Of a stretch of DNA of 64,000 nucleotides, positions 7,534 through 15,878 are shown in pieces. The position numbers and the translations under genes are program-made. Source of the stretch: JADCRZ01 sp037718865 (GTDB taxonomy: Bacteria > Bacteroidota > Bacteroidia > Chitinophagales > Chitinophagaceae). The number at the start of each line of letters is the position of its first letter. Positions within the stretch are counted from its first letter, which is position 1. Under the pieces are notes generated by a model that was not told the DNA's origin, made no database searches, and was given only the letters and a program-made list of their open reading frames with translations. The stretch lies in contig JBBJMP010000030.1 of the NCBI GenBank assembly GCA_037718865.1, forward strand, positions 1-64,000, in the 5' to 3' direction.

Positions 7534-10500
7534 ATGCTAACCCTTATGAAAGTTTTTCAGTTTTGGCTAAGTATTATTCTAATATTTTTTCTATCTTTTT
7601 TTTCTACTCAGGCTCGTGGGCAAATAGTTATTAATGAATTAGGGATTGCGCCACCCTTTAATAATTTTGGTCAGGGAAGTGAGTTTGTTGAACTATATAA
7701 CAAAGGCGGTTGTAGTGTTAATATAGGATGTTTTGTGCTGGTATTTAGCAGTACAGATAATAGGGGGATTTTTGGCACTTATGTTACAGGCTGGACAATT
7801 ACGATTCCAGCAAACACTATACTCCTTCCCGATTCTTATTATCTGGTTGGCGGCTGTGGCAGAACAACTGCTTTAATTTCATCTTCCTGGACCTCATTAG
7901 CTCCCGGTGGGAGTCAATGGAAAAATATATACGGCACTAATGGTAACTATGCTGCTAATTTAGATGTATCCACGTCATACAATTCTGCAAAAAATAATGT
8001 TCCTGGATTACTTACTGATCAAAAGGGACAGGTTAGTTTATTAGGTCCATTTGGAGCACCTGTAGCCTCTGTATCCTATAATTCTAGCAATAATCCTAAT
8101 TCTTATACAGGTAGTTTTTCAAACCCAGCAACTGGATGTACGGCAATTAACCCAATTCCAAATTATGGTCCATCTCTTGATAATGTTAATTATGGTACTA
8201 CATTTAATACTTTTTCCCAAGGTATTTATTTAGATGCATCCGGCAACTATCTAGTGGCATATGATAAGTTAACTCCCGGAAAACCTAATTTTTCACAGCT
8301 TGTAAATACGCCAGCACCTTTAGCACCCACAGTAAATGTAACACAACCAACGTGTACAACACCAAGCGGAACAATAACAGTAACCTCACCAACCGGATCT
8401 GGACTTACTTATAGCATTGATGGAATTAACTACAGCAATACAACAGGCATCTTTAGCGGAGTTGCACCCAACACCTATAATGTAACGGTGAAGAACAGCA
8501 GTGGTTGTCCCTCTGCTCCAACAAGTGCAATAGTGAATGCACAGCCTTCAGCACCTTTACCACCCACAGTAAATGTAACACAACCAACGTGTACAACACC
8601 AAGCGGAACAATAACAGTAACCTCACCAACCGGATCTGGACTTACTTATAGCATTGATGGAATTAACTACAGCAATACAACAGGCATCTTTAGCGGAGTT
8701 GCACCCAACACCTATAATGTAACGGTGAAGAACAGCAGTGGTTGTCCCTCTGCTCCAACAAGTGCAATAGTGAATGCACAGCCTTCAGCACCTTTAGCAC
8801 CCACAGTAAATGATGTAACTTATTGCCAAAATGCAACAGTCATTCCATTGAATGCAACGGGTAACAATTTATTATGGTATACAACAGCTATCGACGGATC
8901 AGGAAATTCCACTGCACCAACACCTTCTACAATAAATACGGGAACAACATCCTACTGGGTAAGTCAAACATTAAATAGTTGTGAAAGCCTTCGAGCAGAG
9001 ATAAAAGTAACTGTTACTATCCAGATAACACCAACCTTTACCCAGATCGGACCATTGTGCCAGAACACAACACCACCGGCACTTCCGGCAACATCAGACA
9101 ATAATATTACAGGAGCATGGAGCCCTGCAACGATAAACACATCAACAGTAGGAACAGCAACTTATACATTTACACCTTCATCAGGATGTGCCACCACTGC
9201 AACGATGAGTATTACGATCGGTACGAGTGTTACACCAACCTTTACCCAGATCGGACCATTGTGCCAGAACACAACACCACCGGCACTTCCGGCAACATCA
9301 GACAATAATATTACAGGAGCATGGAGCCCTGCAACGATAAACACATCAACAGTAGGAACAGCAACTTATACATTTACACCTTCATCAGGATGTGCCACCA
9401 CTGCAACGATGAGTATTACGATCGGTACGAGTGTTACACCAACCTTTACCCAGATCGGACCATTGTGCCAGAACACAACACCACCGGCACTTCCGGCAAC
9501 ATCAGACAATAATATTACAGGAGCATGGAGCCCTGCAACGATAAACACATCAACAGTAGGAACAGCAACTTATACATTTACACCTTCATCAGGATGTGCC
9601 ACCACTGCAACGATGAGTATTACGATCGGTACGAGTGTTACACCAACCTTTACCCAGATCGGACCATTGTGCCAGAACACAACACCACCGGCACTTCCGG
9701 CAACATCAGACAATAATATTACAGGAGCATGGAGCCCTGCAACGATAAACACATCAACAGTAGGAACAGCAACTTATACATTTACACCTTCATCAGGATG
9801 TGCCACCACTGCAACGATGAGTATTACGATCGGTACGAGTGTTACACCAACCTTTACCCAGATCGGACCATTGTGCCAGAACACAACACCACCGGCACTT
9901 CCGGCAACATCAGACAATAATATTACAGGAGCATGGAGCCCTGCAACGATAAACACATCAACAGTAGGAACAGCAACTTATACATTTACACCTTCATCAG
10001 GATGTGCCACCACTGCAACGATGAGTATTACGATCGGTACGAGTGTTACACCAACCTTTACCCAGATCGGACCATTGTGCCAGAACACAACACCACCGGC
10101 ACTTCCGGCAACATCAGACAATAATATTACAGGAGCATGGAGCCCTGCAACGATAAACACATCAACAGTAGGAACAGCAACTTATACATTTACACCTTCA
10201 TCAGGATGTGCCACCACTGCAACGATGAGTATTACGATCGGTACGAGTGTTACACCAACCTTTACCCAGATCGGACCATTGTGCCAGAACACAACACCAC
10301 CGGCACTTCCGGCAACATCAGACAATAATATTACAGGAGCATGGAGCCCTGCAACGATAAACACATCAACAGTAGGAACAGCAACTTATACATTTACACC
10401 TTCATCAGGATGTGCCACCACTGCAACGATGAGTATTACGATCGGTACGAGTGTTACACCAACCTTTACCCAGATCGGACCATTGTGCCAGAACACAACA

Positions 10501-12621
10501 CCACCGGCACTTCCGGCAACATCAGACAATAATATTACAGGAGCATGGAGCCCTGCAACGATAAACACATCAACAGTAGGAACAGCAACTTATACATTTA
10601 CACCTTCATCAGGATGTGCCACCACTGCAACGATGAGTATTACGATCGGTACGAGTGTTACACCAACCTTTACCCAGATCGGACCATTGTGCCAGAACAC
10701 AACACCACCGGCACTTCCGGCAACATCAGACAATAATATTACAGGAGCATGGAGCCCTGCAACGATAAACACATCAACAGTAGGAACAGCAACTTATACA
10801 TTTACACCTTCATCAGGATGTGCCACCACTGCAACGATGAGTATTACGATCGGTACGAGTGTTACACCAACCTTTACCCAGATCGGACCATTGTGCCAGA
10901 ACACAACACCACCGGCACTTCCGGCAACATCAGACAATAATATTACAGGAGCATGGAGCCCTGCAACGATAAACACATCAACAGTAGGAACAGCAACTTA
11001 TACATTTACACCTTCATCAGGATGTGCCACCACTGCAACGATGAGTATTACGATCGGTACGAGTGTTACACCAACCTTTACCCAGATCGGACCATTGTGC
11101 CAGAACACAACACCACCGGCACTTCCGGCAACATCAGACAATAATATTACAGGAGCATGGAGCCCTGCAACGATAAACACATCAACAGTAGGAACAGCAA
11201 CTTATACATTTACACCTTCATCAGGATGTGCCACCACTGCAACGATGAGTATTACGATCGGTACGAGTGTTACACCAACCTTTACCCAGATCGGACCATT
11301 GTGCCAGAACACAACACCACCGGCACTTCCGGCAACATCAGACAATAATATTACAGGAGCATGGAGCCCTGCAACGATAAACACATCAACAGTAGGAACA
11401 GCAACTTATACATTTACACCTTCATCAGGATGTGCCACCACTGCAACGATGAGTATTACGATCGGTACGAGTGTTACACCAACCTTTACCCAGATCGGAC
11501 CATTGTGCCAGAACACAACACCACCGGCACTTCCGGCAACATCAGACAATAATATTACAGGAGCATGGAGCCCTGCAACGATAAACACATCAACAGTAGG
11601 AACAGCAACTTATACATTTACACCTTCATCAGGATGTGCCACCACTGCAACGATGAGTATTACGATCGGTACGAGTGTTACACCAACCTTTACCCAGATC
11701 GGACCATTGTGCCAGAACACAACACCACCGGCACTTCCGGCAACATCAGACAATAATATTACAGGAGCATGGAGCCCTGCAACGATAAACACATCAACAG
11801 TAGGAACAGCAACTTATACATTTACACCTTCATCAGGATGTGCCACCACTGCAACGATGAGTATTACGATCGGTACGAGTGTTACACCAACCTTTACCCA
11901 GATCGGACCATTGTGCCAGAACACAACACCACCGGCACTTCCGGCAACATCAGACAATAATATTACAGGAGCATGGAGCCCTGCAACGATAAACACATCA
12001 ACAGTAGGAACAGCAACTTATACATTTACACCAAATCCAGGTGTATGTGCAACAATATTTACAATGGATATTGTTGTAGCAACAACTATATCACCTATTC
12101 GCTACACTACAATAAATGCTTCGGCAAATGCTCCTAAACAATTACAGGCACGCACAATTACTCCTAGTGATAAATATACATGGAGCCCGTATGTAGGTTT
12201 AGATAATTATTCTATAAATACCCCGGTTTTTAATTATGACATATCAGTAGAATATTTAATCAGCATTGATGCAGGTACAGCTTGCACTGTTGTAGATACA
12301 TTGCTCGTAAAAGTATTTCCTTCTTCAGGATCCCCAGCTCAATTATCTGAAATATTTGGACCAAAAGCATTTTCTCCAAATGGAGATGGGCATAATGATA
12401 AGCTAACCCCTTTGCTGTTTAAGATAAAAGACTTTAAATATTTCAGGGTATATAACCGATGGGGACAGATAGTATTTGAAACAAATATCCGAGGTGAAGG
12501 ATGGGATGGAACATTTAAAGGGCAACCGCTGGGTGCAGATATATTTACATGGACGGTGGAAGGTTTAGGAGAAGATAACCGCAAACATGTAAAGAAAGGA
12601 ACCTCAATTTTATTAAGATAA
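7534..12621 (+). CDS. giant repetitive secreted T9SS cargo protein with gliding-motility C-terminal domain
   Basis: This 1695-aa secreted surface protein is probably an adhesin. Order of parts: signal peptide (about 1-30; ATG choices at codons 1 and 5); a lamin-tail (LTD) domain (QIVINELGI, EFVELYN, YYLVGG; about 30-150); two 79-aa SprB-like repeats (about 264-421, with TYSIDGINYSNTTGIFSGV); an Ig-like unit (about 425-498); 14 full plus one partial copies of a 68-aa module beginning TPTFTQIGPLCQNTTPPALP (499-1500); and a linker. It ends in the CHU_C/gliding-motility C-terminal domain (FSPNGDGHNDK, YNRWGQIVFET, W-DGT-KGQ; about 1603-1695) that directs T9SS export. The gene 5 bp downstream encodes a PorP/SprF protein, a classic pairing. 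Each 68-aa unit has two Cys that may form a disulphide. The ligand is unknown. Confidence 0.92.
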   Translation: MLTLMKVFQFWLSIILIFFLSFFSTQARGQIVINELGIAPPFNNFGQGSEFVELYNKGGCSVNIGCFVLVFSSTDNRGIFGTYVTGWTITIPANTILLPDSYYLVGGCGRTTALISSSWTSLAPGGSQWKNIYGTNGNYAANLDVSTSYNSAKNNVPGLLTDQKGQVSLLGPFGAPVASVSYNSSNNPNSYTGSFSNPATGCTAINPIPNYGPSLDNVNYGTTFNTFSQGIYLDASGNYLVAYDKLTPGKPNFSQLVNTPAPLAPTVNVTQPTCTTPSGTITVTSPTGSGLTYSIDGINYSNTTGIFSGVAPNTYNVTVKNSSGCPSAPTSAIVNAQPSAPLPPTVNVTQPTCTTPSGTITVTSPTGSGLTYSIDGINYSNTTGIFSGVAPNTYNVTVKNSSGCPSAPTSAIVNAQPSAPLAPTVNDVTYCQNATVIPLNATGNNLLWYTTAIDGSGNSTAPTPSTINTGTTSYWVSQTLNSCESLRAEIKVTVTIQITPTFTQIGPLCQNTTPPALPATSDNNITGAWSPATINTSTVGTATYTFTPSSGCATTATMSITIGTSVTPTFTQIGPLCQNTTPPALPATSDNNITGAWSPATINTSTVGTATYTFTPSSGCATTATMSITIGTSVTPTFTQIGPLCQNTTPPALPATSDNNITGAWSPATINTSTVGTATYTFTPSSGCATTATMSITIGTSVTPTFTQIGPLCQNTTPPALPATSDNNITGAWSPATINTSTVGTATYTFTPSSGCATTATMSITIGTSVTPTFTQIGPLCQNTTPPALPATSDNNITGAWSPATINTSTVGTATYTFTPSSGCATTATMSITIGTSVTPTFTQIGPLCQNTTPPALPATSDNNITGAWSPATINTSTVGTATYTFTPSSGCATTATMSITIGTSVTPTFTQIGPLCQNTTPPALPATSDNNITGAWSPATINTSTVGTATYTFTPSSGCATTATMSITIGTSVTPTFTQIGPLCQNTTPPALPATSDNNITGAWSPATINTSTVGTATYTFTPSSGCATTATMSITIGTSVTPTFTQIGPLCQNTTPPALPATSDNNITGAWSPATINTSTVGTATYTFTPSSGCATTATMSITIGTSVTPTFTQIGPLCQNTTPPALPATSDNNITGAWSPATINTSTVGTATYTFTPSSGCATTATMSITIGTSVTPTFTQIGPLCQNTTPPALPATSDNNITGAWSPATINTSTVGTATYTFTPSSGCATTATMSITIGTSVTPTFTQIGPLCQNTTPPALPATSDNNITGAWSPATINTSTVGTATYTFTPSSGCATTATMSITIGTSVTPTFTQIGPLCQNTTPPALPATSDNNITGAWSPATINTSTVGTATYTFTPSSGCATTATMSITIGTSVTPTFTQIGPLCQNTTPPALPATSDNNITGAWSPATINTSTVGTATYTFTPSSGCATTATMSITIGTSVTPTFTQIGPLCQNTTPPALPATSDNNITGAWSPATINTSTVGTATYTFTPNPGVCATIFTMDIVVATTISPIRYTTINASANAPKQLQARTITPSDKYTWSPYVGLDNYSINTPVFNYDISVEYLISIDAGTACTVVDTLLVKVFPSSGSPAQLSEIFGPKAFSPNGDGHNDKLTPLLFKIKDFKYFRVYNRWGQIVFETNIRGEGWDGTFKGQPLGADIFTWTVEGLGEDNRKHVKKGTSILLR
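8325..8798 (+). repeat. two tandem 237-bp coding repeats
   Basis: Two copies with a 237-bp period (79 codons) are nearly identical; one visible difference is Ala versus Pro in the opening PLA/PLP-PTVN phrase. A short third start (gcaccc acagtaaatg) follows at about 8799 before the sequence diverges. They encode SprB-like repeat domains. Confidence 0.9.
9028..12033 (+). repeat. 14.7 copies of a 204-bp tandem repeat
   Basis: The unit begins ACACCAACCTTTACCCAGAT and has a period of exactly 204 bp (68 codons), so copy-number change keeps the frame. Copies start at 9028, 9232, 9436 and so on to 11884. The last diverges at about 12033, where TFTPSSGCATT becomes TFTPNPGVCAT. By eye the units are identical at the nucleotide level, including third codon positions, which implies recent expansion or ongoing homogenisation. 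Confidence 0.97.
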
Positions 12622-12626
12622 ATGCA

Positions 12627-13652
12627 ATGAAAATGAAAATTATTACAGTACTATTTTTGATATTTTCGATGGATTCATCCTATGCACAGGATCCGACTTT
12701 TTCACAATTTTTTTCCTCTCCCTTAAATGTAAATCCGGCATTAACTGCTAATATTAATGCGGACTGGAGGGCAATTTCAAATTACAGAAGTCAGTGGATG
12801 GGGGATGGAAGCCCGTATGTTACCGGCACAGTATCTTATGATAGTAAAATACTACAACATAAAAATGCATTTATAGAAGAAAATAATTTTCTTGGTTTGG
12901 GTGGCATGTTGATGTTTGATCGTGCAATGGAAGGTGTTGCAAAGGGAACCTTTGCATCCCTTAATTTATCCTATAATATTAAATTGATTGATGGCGATAA
13001 AAAACACAGGCTCGGTATTGGTTTTGGGGGATCTTATGGGCACAGAACAGTAGATTACAGCAGGCTTAATTTTGAAGATCAATGGACAGGCTTTGGGTTT
13101 AATACCAACTTGCCTACAGGTGAATCCGCATTATCTAATATGAAAGACTTTCTCTCTATAAATACCGGGCTTACTTACAGCATTACCAGTGAGAACAGCA
13201 ATTTTGATATGGGGGTGGCAGCCTTTCATGTAAACAAGCCAAGGCAAACTTTTTTAAAGGATGAAAATCAAACCCTGGCAATAAGAAAAGTTGCTCACGC
13301 AAATTTTGAAACGTATTTAAATGACAGAACTATTTTGAATGTAAATGCTATTTATCAGTTGCAGAGTGGTGCACAAAGAAGCACAAGCTATTTATCAGCA
13401 GGGGGTGGATTGGGTTATTATCTAGGAGAAGATAAAGGCCCAATTATAAACGCAGGGTTATGGTATTGGAAGGAAAATGGTTTCATGCCTTATGTAGGCC
13501 TGTCAATAAATAATTTGCAATTTGGGATTACGTATGAAATTATAACTTCTAAATTAAATAATGCCGCACGAAAACCGAAATCTGTGGAACTTTCCATAAT
13601 ATTAAGGGGTTCAAGGGAGCCATTCAAAAATATTCCCTGCCCATGGAAGTAA
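12627..13652 (+). CDS. PorP/SprF family type IX secretion membrane protein
   Basis: The 341-aa outer-membrane protein has a signal peptide (ending SSYAQ) and the family start QDPTFSQFFSSPLNVNPALT. Further family phrases are YRSQW, FLGLGGMLMFDRA, LGIGFGGSYGHR, NTGLTYS and GVAAFHVNKP, and the C-terminus is a string of amphipathic barrel strands. Members of PorP/SprF are T9SS accessory proteins. SprF-type paralogs usually sit next to the one large cargo they help export or anchor, and this gene starts 5 bp after the giant protein's stop. The two are therefore almost certainly one transcription unit. Length is normal for the family. Confidence 0.93.
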   Translation: MKMKIITVLFLIFSMDSSYAQDPTFSQFFSSPLNVNPALTANINADWRAISNYRSQWMGDGSPYVTGTVSYDSKILQHKNAFIEENNFLGLGGMLMFDRAMEGVAKGTFASLNLSYNIKLIDGDKKHRLGIGFGGSYGHRTVDYSRLNFEDQWTGFGFNTNLPTGESALSNMKDFLSINTGLTYSITSENSNFDMGVAAFHVNKPRQTFLKDENQTLAIRKVAHANFETYLNDRTILNVNAIYQLQSGAQRSTSYLSAGGGLGYYLGEDKGPIINAGLWYWKENGFMPYVGLSINNLQFGITYEIITSKLNNAARKPKSVELSIILRGSREPFKNIPCPWK

Positions 13653-13725
13653 GTGTTTATATTTTTTAATTTTTATCTAATAATATTTATTTTTCTATTT
13701 AGAATTAATAAATAATAGTGTACAC

Positions 13726-13873
13726 GTGAAACGTAAAACAGTCACCTATACCAGTACCCTTCCAAATAGTCTAATGGAAGAAGTTGTTGAAATATTCTAG
13801 AAAGAAAAACATCTCAAAAAATAAAGTAGTCCAAGTTGCTTTAAAAAATCTATTGAAGGAAGAGATCAAGTAA
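13726..13873 (+). pseudogene. frameshifted ribbon-helix-helix antitoxin remnant
   Basis: From a GTG, the frame reads VKRKTVTYTSTLPNSLMEEV, which is the N-terminal strand and first helix of a CopG/RHH-type antitoxin common in Bacteroidota. At about 13797 the frame ends at TAG, and the +1 frame continues KNISKNKVVQVALKNLLKEE, the expected second helix. One indel therefore broke a gene of about 50 codons, and no long C-terminal toxin-binding tail remains. No toxin gene is visible directly after it. Confidence 0.6.
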
Positions 13874-13881
13874 AAGCAAAA

Positions 13882-14206
13882 AAAACAAACAACTTCCAAC
13901 GTACGCTCCCTGCTGCGCAAACTGATTTTGCCAATTACCTTTTTAAAGACCTTATATTTGATTTTGTGCTGGCAAAAGAAAATGCCGACGAACGAAATAT
14001 AGAAGAAAAACTGGCAACTCCCATCACAAAATTTTTATTAGAACTTGGTCAGGGCTTTGCATTTTAGCAAACAAATTTATTTTGAAATTGGCGGTACAGC
14101 TTAACTTTTATGTAAACATAGTAAGCAATAAAATGAAAGGCATTCATGATCAGGATACAATTGGACTACTGCTTTGCAAAGGCAAAATATCGAAAATGTA
14201 TATATA
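13882..14206 (+). pseudogene. DUF1016/YhcG-type nuclease remnant with internal deletion
   Basis: The readable pieces follow the DUF1016 (YhcG, PD-(D/E)XK nuclease) order. NNFQRTLPAAQTDFANYLFK leads to DLIFDFVLAKENADER, then EEKLATPITKFLLELGQGFAF, a stop and frameshift, QIYFEIGGTA, a gap where the catalytic core should be, and finally LNFYVNIVSNKM and DTIGLLLCKGK. The deleted middle normally carries the nuclease motif (FYIDLLFYH, ELK). It starts about 10 bases after the antitoxin remnant. The identification rests on remembered family phrasing; the decay is directly visible. Confidence 0.7.
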
Positions 14207-14218
14207 AAACAAGCCGGT

Positions 14219-14347
14219 ATGAGAGCCTACAATGAAAGGAAGTATCTCAATGAGGGCAGTAGCAAATTTTGGAATAGGTTAAATAATACTAGTCTCTGGA
14301 TTATAGCAGTTTTATCATTATGTATATCTATATACGTGCGCCGTTAA
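14219..14347 (+). CDS. short single-pass membrane peptide or gene fragment, 42 aa
   Basis: ATG-started frame: MRAYNERKYLNEGSSKFWNR, then a hydrophobic segment (LWIIAVLSLCISIYV) and a terminal RR. The charged N-terminus followed by one membrane helix is coherent, and the frame is open upstream to KQAGMRAYNE. It may be the end of a longer lost membrane protein. It lies in eroded DNA beside tRNA-Val. Confidence 0.3.
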   Translation: MRAYNERKYLNEGSSKFWNRLNNTSLWIIAVLSLCISIYVRR

Positions 14348-14449
14348 GTAGGTTTTAGCCAATTACCCTGCACCCAGGATTAATAAAAAGGCTTTTGCTG
14401 ACATACTTAAAACATACCCAATTTGTGTTGCAAATTGTATTGCAAATCC

Positions 14450-14484
14450 CCAAAAACAAAAAAGGCTTCAGTTTCCTGAAACCC
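14450..14484 (-). terminator. intrinsic terminator of tRNA-Val
   Basis: On the minus strand GGTTTCAG, a GAAA loop and CTGAAGCC form an 8-bp stem with one G-T pair, followed at once by TTTTTTGTTTTT. It starts 15 bases past the tRNA 3' end and reads in the same direction. Confidence 0.85.
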
Positions 14485-14498
14485 TTATTCCGCCAGTG

Positions 14499-14573
14499 TG
14501 GGAGTTGACGGGTTCGAACCGCCGACCCTCTGCTTGTAAGGCAGATGCTCTGAACCAGCTGAGCTAAACTCCC
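14499..14573 (-). tRNA. tRNA-Val (anticodon UAC)
   Basis: The acceptor stem GGGAGTT pairs with AACTCCC. The D-arm is GCTCAGCTGGTTCAGAGC, the anticodon stem-loop TCTGC-CTTACAA-GCAGA (anticodon TAC), and the T-arm GGCGG-TTCGAAC-CCGTC. Discriminator A is at 14499. CCA is not encoded and must be added by the tRNA nucleotidyltransferase. It decodes GUA and related Val codons. Its 3' side faces the eroded antitoxin/nuclease region, a common integration context. Confidence 0.97.
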
Positions 14574-14591
14574 ATTTATTCGTCGGGATTG

Positions 14592-14622
14592 CAAAGATAA
14601 GGCTTGAAAGATTTCTGCAAAA
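14592..14622 (-). promoter_or_regulatory. Bacteroidota sigma-A-type promoter for tRNA-Val
   Basis: On the minus strand TTTTG (14622-14618) is followed 18 bases later by TATCTTTG (14599-14592). This matches the -33 TTTG and -7 TAnnTTTG consensus of Bacteroidota housekeeping promoters. Transcription would start a few bases further on, shortly before the tRNA 5' end at 14573. Confidence 0.75.
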
Positions 14623-14716
14623 TTTTTCTAAACCGTCTCTTACCCTCACTTCTGCGCGTTCAAATGGTCAACGATAAACTCTTCACGCCATACTTGCCGT
14701 GAAACGTTTAATTTTG

Positions 14717-15028
14717 ATGAAACAGAGACACATGACAAAGGAAGGTGTTAACATTAAAACGGAGCTGGAGACAGACGTACTGACGGCGAATGAGCATCCT
14801 TATCACCTGGTAGTATGGAACGATGAAGTAAATACGTTTGAATGGGTTATCGAAACCCTGGTTGACATCTGCAAACAGTCTCCGGAACAGGCAGAACAAT
14901 GTGCTCTGCTGATCCACACCCAGGGTAAGTATGCCGTCAAACACGGCACCTACGACGAACTCAAACCCATGTGCGACGCTATCACCGACAGGGGTATAGG
15001 AGCGACCATAGAAGTAACAGTACATTAA
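14717..15028 (+). CDS. clpS: ATP-dependent Clp protease adaptor ClpS
   Basis: ClpS recognises N-degrons (bulky hydrophobic N-terminal residues) and hands substrates to ClpAP/ClpCP in the cytoplasm. The core reads HLVVWNDEVNTFEWVIETLV (the N-degron pocket region, with the NDxxNTF signature), then EQAEQCALLIHTQGKYAVK (Clp-binding face with the family His) and ends with the usual short strand. A GTG at 14699 would add six residues; the ATG at 14717 or at 14732 is more likely, because N-terminal tails are short and variable. aat, which makes N-degrons, follows 85 bp downstream on the same strand. Confidence 0.95.
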   Translation: MKQRHMTKEGVNIKTELETDVLTANEHPYHLVVWNDEVNTFEWVIETLVDICKQSPEQAEQCALLIHTQGKYAVKHGTYDELKPMCDAITDRGIGATIEVTVH

Positions 15029-15113
15029 CATGATCGGTCAGTTACACAAATACCCGATCACCAAACTCAATACAACCGCCTGTTTCCTCCAGGTGTCACA
15101 ACACGCCTAAGTC

Positions 15114-15758
15114 ATGCCCATCTTTGACCTTGATGATGAACCTGATTTTCCTCCCGTTCATCTAGCCGAACCCGATGGCCTGCTGGCCATAGGCGGAGAC
15201 CTTTCGCAGGCTCGCCTGTTATCAGCCTACCGCAGCGGGATCTTTCCCTGGTACGAAAGCTCCGACATTCTCTGGTGGTGCCCCGACCCCAGGTTTATAC
15301 TGTTTCCCAAAGAACTGAATGTAAGTAAAAGTATGCGGTCCCTGTTAAACAAAAATGCTTTTACTTTCACAATAGACGGCGATTTTGAACAGGTGATCAA
15401 CCATTGTCAAACAATAACCCGCACGGCGCAATCAGGGACATGGATAACGGAAGCTGTAAAACAAGCATATACGCTTTTGCATACGTCAGGATATGCCCAT
15501 AGCGCAGAAGCCTGGCAGAATAACGAGCTGGTCGGTGGCTTGTACGGAGTACGCCTGGGCAAGGTTTTCTTTGGAGAAAGCATGTTCAGCAGAACAAGCA
15601 ATGCCAGCAAGTATGCTTTCATCAAGTTCGTAATGCAATTGCAACAAGAAGGCATTGAGTTAATAGACTGCCAGGTATATACTCCACACCTGGAAAGCCT
15701 GGGAGCGCGGATGATAGCCAGGGCACGCTTTATATCTCTCCTTAACAAGTATCAATAA
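15114..15758 (+). CDS. aat: leucyl/phenylalanyl-tRNA--protein transferase
   Basis: Aat transfers Leu or Phe from aminoacyl-tRNA to the N-terminus of proteins beginning with Lys or Arg, creating the N-degron that ClpS reads. The 214-aa sequence has the full family pattern: FPPVHLAEPDGLLAIGGDLS, YRSGIFPWYES, WWCPDPRF, and the GNAT-like core WQNNELVGGLYGVRLGKVFFGESMFSR with TNASKYAF and LIDCQVYTPHLESLGA. Length and ends are normal. It lies 85 bp after clpS, so both halves of the bacterial N-degron route are probably co-expressed. Confidence 0.97.
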   Translation: MPIFDLDDEPDFPPVHLAEPDGLLAIGGDLSQARLLSAYRSGIFPWYESSDILWWCPDPRFILFPKELNVSKSMRSLLNKNAFTFTIDGDFEQVINHCQTITRTAQSGTWITEAVKQAYTLLHTSGYAHSAEAWQNNELVGGLYGVRLGKVFFGESMFSRTSNASKYAFIKFVMQLQQEGIELIDCQVYTPHLESLGARMIARARFISLLNKYQ

Positions 15759-15878
15759 GATTGTTGAATTAACTACTTAGGAAAGGTTGAATATTGAGCA
15801 TTGAACATTGCTCATTTGTATTTCTAAATATTCAATACGCAACTTATAATGTTGAAATGCTCGTTCAATCATGCCGAC

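Noticed and set aside
9117..11996. Repeated open frames on both strands inside the 204-bp array
   Set aside because: They recur every 204 bp only because the repeat is a multiple of three. They lie in other frames of one long coherent secreted protein and have no family features.
9028..12033. CRISPR array
   Set aside because: The units are adjacent without spacers, 204 bp long and coding in frame; no cas genes are near.
15759..15878. Terminator or repeat between aat and the esterase gene
   Set aside because: Only short, imperfect pairings (GAGCA with TGCTC) and phrase-like AT-rich repeats are visible; too weak to call.
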